A DNA stretch of 64,000 nucleotides from Nocardioides eburneiflavus (GTDB lineage: Bacteria > Actinomycetota > Actinomycetes > Propionibacteriales > Nocardioidaceae). The notes under the pieces were generated by a model. The model was not told the DNA's origin, ran no database searches, and saw nothing but the letters and a program-made list of their open reading frames with translations. This document shows, one piece after another, positions 16,386-23,233 of the stretch. The stretch lies in assembly GCF_004785795.1 (NCBI RefSeq), contig NZ_SRRO01000001.1:496001-560000 (forward strand). Direction: 5' to 3'. Both the position numbers and the translations under genes were made by a program. The first letter of the stretch is position 1. Each line of letters begins with the position of its first letter.

Positions 16386-18455
16386 GTGAGCAAGGAGGCC
16401 GGTGGCAGTGTCGGTCGGACTGGTCCTCCGGTCGCGAACCGGCCGGAGGCGATCCGCAACGTCCTGGTCGTGGGTGCGTCCGGGGGTGGGAAGACCACGC
16501 TCGTCGAACGGCTGCTGGTCGAGGCCGGCCTGCTGAACCGGATGGGGAGCGTCGAGGACGGCACCACGGTCTGCGACTTCGAGGAGATCGAGCACCGTCA
16601 GCGACGCTCGATCGCGCTCGCCCTCGCCCCGCTGGTGCACGACGGCGTGAAGGTGAACCTGCTGGACGCGCCCGGGTACGTCGACTTCGTGGGCGAGGTG
16701 CGAGCAGGCCTGCGGGCGGCCGACTGTGCCCTCTTCGCGATCGCCGCGAACGAGGGCGTCGACGAGCCGACACTGGCGCTCTGGCGCGAGTGCGCCGACG
16801 TGGCCATGCCCCGCGTGGTCGTCATCACCAAGCTCGACCACGCCCGCGCCGACGTCGACGGCGTGGTGGCCCAGGCGCGCAACGCCTTCGGCGACCGGGT
16901 GCTGCCGGTGTACCTGCGCGAGGGCGGTCGTCTCCTCGGCCTGCTCACCGACGACCACGGGCACGCAGCGCAGCGAGCGGCACTCGTCGAGGGCATCATC
17001 GAGGAGTCCGAGGACGAGACCCTGATGGAGCGCTACCTCAGCGGCGAGCAGGTCGACACCGAGCTGCTCGTCCGAGACCTCGAGCTGGCAGTCGCCAGGG
17101 GCTCGCTGCACCCGGTCGTCCCCGTCGACTCGACCAGCGGCGTGGGAGCCCGGGAGCTGCTCGACCTCATCGTGTCCGCCTTCCCCTCGCCGCTCGAGCA
17201 CCCCCTGCCGACGGTCTACACCCCCGCCGGCGGTCCGGGGCCGGCGATCGAGTGCGACCCGTCCGGTCCGCTGGTCGCGGAGGTGGTCAGGACGACCACC
17301 GATCCCTATCTGGGGCGGGTCAGCCTGGTCCGGGTGTTCTCCGGGACCCTGCTGCCCGACGCCACCGTCCACGTGTCCGGGCACCGCTCGGCCTGGTCCG
17401 CCGACGGTGACACGGCGTCGAGCCACCCGGACCACGACGAGGTGGAGCGGATCGGGACCCTGTCGGTGCCGTTGGGGGACACCCAGCGACCGGCCCCGGC
17501 CGTGACGGCGGGTGACATCTGCGCCATCGGCCGGCTGAGGCGGGCCGAGACCAGCGACACCCTCGCCCCGGTCGACCTGCCGCTGGTGCTGCAACCGTGG
17601 CAGGTGCCCGAACCCTCGTTGCCGATGGCCATCCAGGTCCTCAGCAGGAGCGACGAGGACAAGCTCGGCCCGGGACTCCAGCGCCTTGCTGCCGAGGACC
17701 CCACCCTGCGCGTCGAGCACCACCCCGAGACCCACCAGGTCGTGCTGTGGACGATGGGCGAGGCCCACGCCGACGTGCTGCTCGACCGGCTCGCGCACCG
17801 CTACGGCGTGGAGGTCGAGGAGGTCGAGCTCCTCGTGCCGTTGCGGGAGACCTTGGCGCGGCCGGCCACCGGGCACGGCCGGCACGTGAAGCAGAGCGGA
17901 GGGCACGGTCAGTACGCGGTGTGCACCATCGAGGTCGAGCCGCTCCCGCAGGGCAGCGGGTTCCAGTTCGTCGACCGCGTCGTCGGTGGTGCGGTCCCCC
18001 GGCAGTTCATCCCCTCGGTCGAGAAGGGCGTCCGGTCCCAGATGGGTCGCGGGGTCGACACCGGGCGCCCGATGGTCGACCTCAGGGTGACCCTGACCGA
18101 CGGCAAGGCCCACAGCGTCGACTCCTCCGACATGGCGTTCCAGACGGCCGGCGCGCTGGCGCTGCGCGACGCTGCGACGCGAGGAGGGACGTGCATCCTC
18201 GAACCGGTCGACGAGGTGGAGGTGCTGGTCGCCGACGCCCTGATCGGCACGGTCATGGGCGACCTGTCCGCGCGACGGGGACGGGTCCTCGGCAGCGAAC
18301 CAGCCGGCCAGCCGGGCCTGGTGGCGGTCAGGGCGCACGTGCCACAGCTCGAGCTGCGCCGCTACTCCGTCGAGCTGCGCTCCCTCACGCACGGGTCCGC
18401 GTCCTTCACGCGCACCTTCGCCCACTACGAGCGAGCCCCGGACAGCGTCGCCTGA
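16386..18455 (+). CDS. Elongation factor G-like protein EF-G2
   Basis: A 689-residue translational GTPase paralogue. G1 is GASGGGKTT, G3 LDAPGYVDFVGE and G4 ITKLDH; domains II-V follow (ATGHGRHVKQSGGHGQYAV marks domain IV, SARRGRVLGSE domain V). Canonical EF-G has AHID/KTT-type G1 and NKMD at G4, so this is the divergent EF-G2 group of actinobacteria, whose role is poorly known and which is not the main translocase. GTG 16386 has GGAGGAG 8 nt upstream. The gene stands alone and converges with queA. Confidence 0.85.
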   Translation: MSKEAGGSVGRTGPPVANRPEAIRNVLVVGASGGGKTTLVERLLVEAGLLNRMGSVEDGTTVCDFEEIEHRQRRSIALALAPLVHDGVKVNLLDAPGYVDFVGEVRAGLRAADCALFAIAANEGVDEPTLALWRECADVAMPRVVVITKLDHARADVDGVVAQARNAFGDRVLPVYLREGGRLLGLLTDDHGHAAQRAALVEGIIEESEDETLMERYLSGEQVDTELLVRDLELAVARGSLHPVVPVDSTSGVGARELLDLIVSAFPSPLEHPLPTVYTPAGGPGPAIECDPSGPLVAEVVRTTTDPYLGRVSLVRVFSGTLLPDATVHVSGHRSAWSADGDTASSHPDHDEVERIGTLSVPLGDTQRPAPAVTAGDICAIGRLRRAETSDTLAPVDLPLVLQPWQVPEPSLPMAIQVLSRSDEDKLGPGLQRLAAEDPTLRVEHHPETHQVVLWTMGEAHADVLLDRLAHRYGVEVEEVELLVPLRETLARPATGHGRHVKQSGGHGQYAVCTIEVEPLPQGSGFQFVDRVVGGAVPRQFIPSVEKGVRSQMGRGVDTGRPMVDLRVTLTDGKAHSVDSSDMAFQTAGALALRDAATRGGTCILEPVDEVEVLVADALIGTVMGDLSARRGRVLGSEPAGQPGLVAVRAHVPQLELRRYSVELRSLTHGSASFTRTFAHYERAPDSVA

Positions 18456-18473
18456 CCCCTCCCCCGCGGTCGC

Positions 18474-19523
18474 TCACCGCCGCAGGAGCAGCGCGGAGTC
18501 CCCGAACTCGTGCCAGAGGTAGCCCTGCGCCACCGCCGCGTCGTACGCCGCCTGGGTGAGGCGGGGGCCGGCGACCGACTCGACGAGGAGGAGGTGCGAG
18601 GCCATCGGGTCGTGCCAGCCGGTGACCAGGCCGTCGATGACGCGGGGCGGCTGGGACGGGGAGACCACGCGCGAGGTCCAGCCGCGGCTGGCGACGACGT
18701 GCCGGCCGAGGACGGACGACTCGATCGCGCGGGTGGCGGTCGTGCCGACGGCGACGACGCGGCCGCCGTTGTCCCGCGCCTGGTCGACGACGCGCGCGCT
18801 CGTCGCCGGCACCTCGAACCACTCCGGCCCGGGCGCCTCCCCCGCCTCCTGGGACGAGACGCCGGTGTGGAGCGTGACGGGTGCGAGCTGCACCCCGGCG
18901 GTCACCAGCCGGGTCACGAGGGCAGCGGTGAACGGCCGTCCCGCCGACGCCATCTCGGCGCTTCCCGGATGGGTCGCGAAGACGGTCTGGTAGTCCGCGA
19001 GCGGGTAGCGGCGGTCGAGGTAGCCGTACGCGATCGGCCGCCCGTTCCACGCGAGCTGCCGGTCCAGGTCGCCGCGCACCGACGCGCGCCAGAGGCGGTT
19101 GCCGGCGCCGGTCGGCGACGACGCCTCCGCGGGCCACGGCGAGCGGAGGGTGAGGCGTACGTCCCCCACGCGGACGACCTCCCCCGCGCCCGCGTCGAGC
19201 ACTGCCCGCGCGGCGTCGGGAGCCGTACGCAGCTCGACCACGCTGTCACCGTCGTCCAGGCGGTGGGCGACGTGCAGCACCACGGGGCGGCCCGCCAGGT
19301 CGGCGTCGACCTCGGCGGCGACGGTGGCGGAGGTGTTCACGACCAGCACGTCCCCCGCACGCAGGTGGTCGGGGAGGTCGCGGAACCGTCCGTGCGAGAT
19401 GCCGTCCGGGGTCGCGACCAGCAGGCGCACCTCGTCGCGGGCGAGGCCTCGCGCCTCGGCCGGCTGCGGCGCGAACGACGATGCCTCGAAGCGGGTGCGC
19501 GGGGTCTCGTGGAGGAGCGTCAT
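18474..19523 (-). CDS. queA: S-adenosylmethionine:tRNA ribosyltransferase-isomerase
   Basis: A 349-residue enzyme that transfers and isomerises the ribosyl part of AdoMet onto 7-deazaguanine-modified tRNA, giving epoxyqueuosine. Family blocks are GDVLVVNTSATVAAEV, HRLDDGDSVVELR, PIAYGYLDRRYPLADYQTVFA, SAGRPFTAALV and HTGVSSQEAGEA with VGTTATRAIES. The gene follows the short-chain dehydrogenase with an ATGA overlap, so it falls under the putative SoxR-controlled promoter at 20237-20267. No other queuosine genes are in the window. Confidence 0.87.
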   Translation of the reverse strand: MTLLHETPRTRFEASSFAPQPAEARGLARDEVRLLVATPDGISHGRFRDLPDHLRAGDVLVVNTSATVAAEVDADLAGRPVVLHVAHRLDDGDSVVELRTAPDAARAVLDAGAGEVVRVGDVRLTLRSPWPAEASSPTGAGNRLWRASVRGDLDRQLAWNGRPIAYGYLDRRYPLADYQTVFATHPGSAEMASAGRPFTAALVTRLVTAGVQLAPVTLHTGVSSQEAGEAPGPEWFEVPATSARVVDQARDNGGRVVAVGTTATRAIESSVLGRHVVASRGWTSRVVSPSQPPRVIDGLVTGWHDPMASHLLLVESVAGPRLTQAAYDAAVAQGYLWHEFGDSALLLRR

Positions 19524-20230
19524 CGGACGTCACCCCCGACGTCGACGGGGAGGTCGACGGCACGGTAGCGGCCCGACTGGGGCCGCGCCGCCAGCAACGC
19601 CAGCAGATGCGGCACCACGGTCTCCGGCAGCGGCCGGTCGGAGATGTCCTCCCCCGGGAAGGCGTCCTGGTGCATCGCCGTCCGCATGTCGCCGGGGTCG
19701 ACGGCGTAGGCCCGCAGCCCGGTCTCGGCGCCATAGGTCAGCGTCACGTGGTCGAGCGCCGCCTTGCTCGCGCCGTAGAGGCCCCACCCCTCGTAGTGAT
19801 GGACCGCGGCGTCGGAGCTGATCGAGAGGAGCACGCCGTCCGCCTTGCGCAGCCACGGCAGGAGGGCCGAGGTGAGCACCAGCGGTCCGCCGATGTTGGT
19901 CCGCCAGACCTGCTGGAGGTCGGCGACGTCCACCTCGGCCAGCGACCGCATCGGGAGCGGGCCGAGCGTGCTGGCGTTGTGCACCAGCAGGTCGAGCCGG
20001 TCCTGCGCCGACACGGCGGCGACGAGCGCCTCCCGGTGGTCGGCGTCGGTGAGGTCGCCGACCACGGCGGTCACCCGGTCGGGGAGGTCGGCGCGCTGGA
20101 ACCTCTCCTCGCTCCGTCCATCGGTGACAACCGTCCACCCGCTCCGTGCGAGCTCCCTGCCCAGGGCCAGGCCCAGGCCGGCCGATCCCCCGGTGACGAG
20201 TGCCACCCGTGCTTCCGTGTTCTCAGTCAT
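19520..20230 (-). CDS. Short-chain dehydrogenase/reductase
   Basis: A 236-residue Rossmann oxidoreductase with TGGSAGLGLALG for NAD(P) binding, NAS at the active-site Asn position (HNAST), Ser in SISSDAA and YGASK with the catalytic Tyr and Lys. It is divergent from soxR across a 50-bp region and first in an operon with queA. Its start, ATG 20230, sits 6 nt after the inferred -10. SDRs next to soxR in actinobacteria are known members of the redox-cycler response, so quinone or pigment reduction is a reasonable guess. Confidence 0.85.
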   Translation of the reverse strand: MTENTEARVALVTGGSAGLGLALGRELARSGWTVVTDGRSEERFQRADLPDRVTAVVGDLTDADHREALVAAVSAQDRLDLLVHNASTLGPLPMRSLAEVDVADLQQVWRTNIGGPLVLTSALLPWLRKADGVLLSISSDAAVHHYEGWGLYGASKAALDHVTLTYGAETGLRAYAVDPGDMRTAMHQDAFPGEDISDRPLPETVVPHLLALLAARPQSGRYRAVDLPVDVGGDVR

Positions 20231-20236
20231 GGCACT

Positions 20237-20267
20237 ATGCTTCAAGCTGAAGTGAACTTGAGTTCAA
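20237..20267 (-). promoter_or_regulatory. SDR-queA promoter with SoxR box, 19-nt spacer
   Basis: On the minus strand TTGAAC (20267-20262) is separated by 19 nt from AAGCAT (20242-20237), and ATG 20230 follows 6 nt later. The spacer holds a box at 20262-20247, CTCAAGTTCACTTCAG, matching the E. coli SoxR palindrome CTCAAGTTAACTTGAG at 14 of 16 positions. The long spacer is the hallmark of MerR-family activation. The site lies between SDR and soxR and could also serve soxR autoregulation. Confidence 0.7.
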
Positions 20268-20280
20268 GGGGTGGAGCCGA

Positions 20281-20760
20281 ATGGATGCCAGGGACCTCCT
20301 GCCGATGGGGGAGATCACGCGCCGCAGCGGCTTCGCGGCATCGGCCATCCGCTACTACGAGGCCGAGGGACTCATCACGGCCCACCGCTCCGGCGGCGGA
20401 CAGCGACGCTTCGAGCGCAGCGTGCTGCGCCGCCTCGCCTTCATCCGGGCGGCGTCCAACGTCGGGCTCAGCATCGAGGAGATCCGCGACGAGCTCGGTC
20501 GCCTGCCCGGCAGCCGTACGCCGACCAAGGCCGACTGGCACCGCATCTCGCGCCACTGGGGCCGTCGGCTCGACGAGCAGATCGCCGCCCTCCAGCGGCT
20601 CAAGGGCGGCCTCGACGGCTGCATCGGCTGCGGGTGCCTGAGCCTGCGGTCGTGCACCTTCTCCAACCCCGACGACGTCCACGGCGAGGACGGCGCCGGG
20701 GCGCGCCTGCTGCCCGACTCACTGCGGCGCCCCCACCCGACGAAGCGGGCCTCCCGCTAG
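20281..20760 (+). CDS. soxR: Redox-sensitive transcriptional activator SoxR
   Basis: A 159-residue MerR-family regulator. The winged helix is at residues 9-50 (MGEITRRSGFAASAIRYYEAEGLI in outline), then the dimerisation coiled coil. The [2Fe-2S] ligands C114, C117, C119 and C125 (CIGCGCLSLRSC) match the SoxR spacing CX2CXCX5C, and DWHRISRHWGRRLDEQI and C-terminal features agree. Oxidation of the cluster by redox-active compounds switches the promoter on. The start ATG follows GGTGGAG. It is divergent from the SDR and convergent with the VOC gene, which also carries a matching operator. Confidence 0.93.
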   Translation: MDARDLLPMGEITRRSGFAASAIRYYEAEGLITAHRSGGGQRRFERSVLRRLAFIRAASNVGLSIEEIRDELGRLPGSRTPTKADWHRISRHWGRRLDEQIAALQRLKGGLDGCIGCGCLSLRSCTFSNPDDVHGEDGAGARLLPDSLRRPHPTKRASR

Positions 20761-20846
20761 GAGGCGGACGACGCGAAGGGACCTGACCAGCGCATCGAGG
20801 GTGGCCGGGCAAGGGCGGTCCAGCCACAGACCGCGAGCACCACAGC

Positions 20847-20911
20847 AGGCAGTTCGCGCCAAGGTGGGCCCGGCTGAGCGTACGGACCTGCCTCTGGCGC
20901 GCGAACTGCCT
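20847..20911. terminator. Long imperfect hairpin between convergent soxR and VOC genes
   Basis: Arms AGGCAGTTCGCGCCA (20847-20861) and TGGCGCGCGAACTGCCT (20895-20911) pair over about 15 bp with a 2-nt bulge and a 33-nt loop. There is no U-run. Position between convergent ends suggests a bidirectional terminator. Confidence 0.5.
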
Positions 20912-20934
20912 ACGTGGTGCGGGCGATGACCGGG

Positions 20935-21333
20935 TCAGGGCTCGTTGCCCAGCGTGAACAGGGTCAGCTGCATCCCGTCCGGGGCCGCCACGCGGGCGTT
21001 GCGGTCACCCCAGGGCGTGTCGACGCCAGGCGCGACCGGGGTCGCACCGGCAGCGACGAGGGAGGTGGCGGCGGCGTCCGCGTCCGGCACCTGGAGCGCG
21101 AATCGCACCTTCCCCGAGACCCGGTGCCCGACCTCCAGGTCGTCGACCATCCCGGCCTGCGCCTCGTCGAAGAGCTCGAGGGTCGCGCGGCCCGCGTCGA
21201 GCAGCAGCACGCGCCCCTGCTCGCTGCTCCAGTCGGCGACCTCGGGCAGCCCGAGCGCGTCGCGGTAGAGACGTACGGCGGCCTCGAAGTCGTCGACGGT
21301 GAGCGTGATCCGGAACTCCTGCACCTCGGTCAT
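20935..21333 (-). CDS. VOC family (glyoxalase/bleomycin resistance-like) protein
   Basis: A 132-residue protein with two beta-alpha-beta-beta-beta repeats: FRITLTVDDFEAAVRLYRDALGLPE in outline in the first half and VRFALQVPDADAAATSLVAAGA and PWGDRNARVAAPDGMQLTLF in the second. Such proteins bind or modify drugs and other small electrophiles, or act as dioxygenases; metal ligands are not certain. Its promoter carries the SoxR-like palindrome also found at 58413-58443. It converges with soxR. The ATG is 7 nt from the -10, so no ribosome site exists and the mRNA is probably leaderless. Confidence 0.8.
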   Translation of the reverse strand: MTEVQEFRITLTVDDFEAAVRLYRDALGLPEVADWSSEQGRVLLLDAGRATLELFDEAQAGMVDDLEVGHRVSGKVRFALQVPDADAAATSLVAAGATPVAPGVDTPWGDRNARVAAPDGMQLTLFTLGNEP

Positions 21334-21340
21334 GGGGACG

Positions 21341-21371
21341 ATCGTCGCGGCTCAGGTGCACCTGAGGTCAA
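21341..21371 (-). promoter_or_regulatory. VOC promoter with MerR/SoxR-type palindrome and 19-nt spacer
   Basis: On the minus strand TTGACC (21371-21366), a 19-nt spacer, GACGAT (21346-21341), 7 nt, then ATG 21333. The palindrome CTCAGGTGCACCTGAG occupies the spacer. The same -35, palindrome, spacer length and 7-nt gap recur at 58413-58443. Confidence 0.7.
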
Positions 21372-21802
21372 GGCCTACCGCTGCGGAACGTGCCGATCAC
21401 CGTCACGCCGTCCTGCGCGTAGAGCGGCACGGGACGGCCGTCCGGGCCGGGGCTCGCGCGCACCTCGGCCAGGGTCGTCCCCGGCCGGGGACGGTCGGTG
21501 GCGCGGACGAAGCCGCACCGGCCGCTGGAGCCGTACGCGGCCACGAGGTCCGGACCCGGGTCGTCCTCGTCGATCCCGGCGCCCGAGCCGTAGGTCATGC
21601 CGTTCTCGTTGACCGGGTAGGGCGGCGCGGCGGGGAGGCGCGGGCAGTCCTCGCGGACGACCTCGTCGGCCCGGGCGCTCGGGTCGATCGCCCGGACCAC
21701 CGGCTCGGGCTCCCCGGACGCGGCCACCACCTGCTCCACCTGCACCCCGCCGAGGAACCCGAGCAGGACCGCGGCGGCGCCGAGCACGGTCCGGGCAAGC
21801 AT
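21368..21802 (-). CDS. Exported protein of unknown function
   Basis: A 144-residue protein that I do not recognise. Residues 1-28 form a signal peptide (LARTVLGAAAVLLGFLGG then VVAAS). The mature part is polar, Pro/Asp-rich, with two Cys (in EDCPRLPA and GRCGF) that could form a disulfide, and the segment NENGMTYGSGAG. It precedes the VOC gene on the same strand, but that gene has its own promoter overlapping this stop codon. It follows the nitrate operon in the same direction. Confidence 0.6.
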   Translation of the reverse strand: MLARTVLGAAAVLLGFLGGVQVEQVVAASGEPEPVVRAIDPSARADEVVREDCPRLPAAPPYPVNENGMTYGSGAGIDEDDPGPDLVAAYGSSGRCGFVRATDRPRPGTTLAEVRASPGPDGRPVPLYAQDGVTVIGTFRSGRP

Positions 21803-21835
21803 GGGGGTGGGACGAGGGAGGGCGCCCGGAAGTTG

Positions 21836-23233
21836 TCAGCCGACGGCGACGGGCGTCGGGCTGCTCTCGATGAGCCGGCGCACGACGTCGGCGCAGCCGC
21901 CGCACCCGGTCGTCGCGCGCGTCCGGTCGATGCACTCCCCCACCGTGCCGCAGGCGCGGATCTCCCCGGCGCTGACCCCGGCGCAGGCGCAGACCTCGGC
22001 CTCGTCGGGCAGCGGGGTCGGCAGGTCCGCCGCCTCGGGCAGGAGCAGCTGGCCGGGCTCGTCGGGGCCGAGCAGGGTCCCGCGGTCGTAGAGCTGGGTG
22101 ATCAGCCCCACGCGGGAGAGGTCGCCGACGAGCGCCGCCGCGACGATCCGGCCGCCGTGCACGACGAGCCGGCGGTGCGAGCCGGCGATGGGGTTGGTCA
22201 CCTCGACGACCTCCCCCTCGGCGTGCTCGGGGTCGCCCAGCACGGCGACCTCCAGCCCGGTGGCCCGCAGCCGCGCGACACTGCGCCTGCCGTCGTACGC
22301 CGCGTCCTCGCCGCGCAGCACGCGGGCGAGCACCTCGCTCTGCTCCCACGCCGGCGGGACGAACCCGGTCGTGCGGCGGCGGTGCTCGGCGCAGTCGCCG
22401 ATCGCGTGGACGCGGTCGTCGGTGACGCTGGTGAGGGTGGCATCGACGACCACGCCCCGTCCGACCATCAGCCCGGCACGCCGGGCGAGCGCGGTGGACG
22501 GCCGGCCGCCGGCGGTGAGCACGACAAGCTCCGTGGGCAGGACGTAGCCGTTGTCGAGGCGCAGCCCCTCGTCGGTGAGGCGTACGGCGCGGGCGCCGGT
22601 GTAGACCTCGGTGCCGAGGCGCCTGAGGTCTCGCGCGAGGACCCGGCCCGCGCCGGGGCCGACCTGGCTCGCGAGCAGGTGGTCGGCGCCCTCGACGACC
22701 TCGGTCCGCAGCCCGCGGACCGACAGCGCGCGGGCGACCTGGAGGCCGAGCAGGCCGCCGCCGACGACGACCGCGCGGGTGCCGGTGGCGAGGGACGCCT
22801 CGAGGCGCCGGCAGTCCGCGAGCGAGCGGAAGGCGTGGACCTTCGGGTGCAGGGTGCCGTCGCGGCGCACGAGCCCCCGGATCGGCGGCAGGGTGGGGAT
22901 CGATCCGGTCGCCAGGACGAGTCGGTCGAAGCCCAGCCGTTCCCCGTCGACGAGGACGACCTCGCGGGTGTCGCGGTCGATCTCGAGCACCCGCGCCCCG
23001 AGGCGCAGCTCGATGCCGTGGTCGGCGAACCACGCCTCCGAGCGCAGCGTCAGGGCGGACGGGGAGTGGGTCCCCTCGAGGACGGCCGAGAGCAGGATCC
23101 GGTTGTAGGGCGCGTGCGGCTCGTCGGCGAGCACGGTCACCGCGAACCGGTCGTCGCCCGCGAGGTGCTCGGCGAGGCGGACCGCGGCCATGCCGCCGCC
23201 GACGACGACGATCCGCTGAGGGCGCTCAGGCAT
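21836..23233 (-). CDS. FAD-dependent electron-transfer subunit of assimilatory nitrate reductase (NirB N-terminal-like) with BFD-type [2Fe-2S] domain
   Basis: A 465-residue flavoprotein. Residues 1-300 are an NADH-dependent pyridine-nucleotide disulfide oxidoreductase-like module (VVVGGGMAAVRLAEHL, ATGSIPTLPPIRG, VVVGGGLLGLQVARAL, IGDCAEH). A C-terminal BFD-like domain has four Cys (CAC, then CGGC about 30 residues on). It would pass electrons from NAD(P)H to the molybdopterin subunit encoded just upstream, with which it overlaps by 8 bp. The length and lack of a sirohaem domain rule out a full NirB. Confidence 0.8.
   Translation of the reverse strand: MPERPQRIVVVGGGMAAVRLAEHLAGDDRFAVTVLADEPHAPYNRILLSAVLEGTHSPSALTLRSEAWFADHGIELRLGARVLEIDRDTREVVLVDGERLGFDRLVLATGSIPTLPPIRGLVRRDGTLHPKVHAFRSLADCRRLEASLATGTRAVVVGGGLLGLQVARALSVRGLRTEVVEGADHLLASQVGPGAGRVLARDLRRLGTEVYTGARAVRLTDEGLRLDNGYVLPTELVVLTAGGRPSTALARRAGLMVGRGVVVDATLTSVTDDRVHAIGDCAEHRRRTTGFVPPAWEQSEVLARVLRGEDAAYDGRRSVARLRATGLEVAVLGDPEHAEGEVVEVTNPIAGSHRRLVVHGGRIVAAALVGDLSRVGLITQLYDRGTLLGPDEPGQLLLPEAADLPTPLPDEAEVCACAGVSAGEIRACGTVGECIDRTRATTGCGGCADVVRRLIESSPTPVAVG

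Noticed and set aside
16182..18425. 747-codon minus-strand open frame opposite EF-G2
   Set aside because: EF-G2 has clear GTPase motifs and a ribosome site on the other strand; the antisense frame has none.
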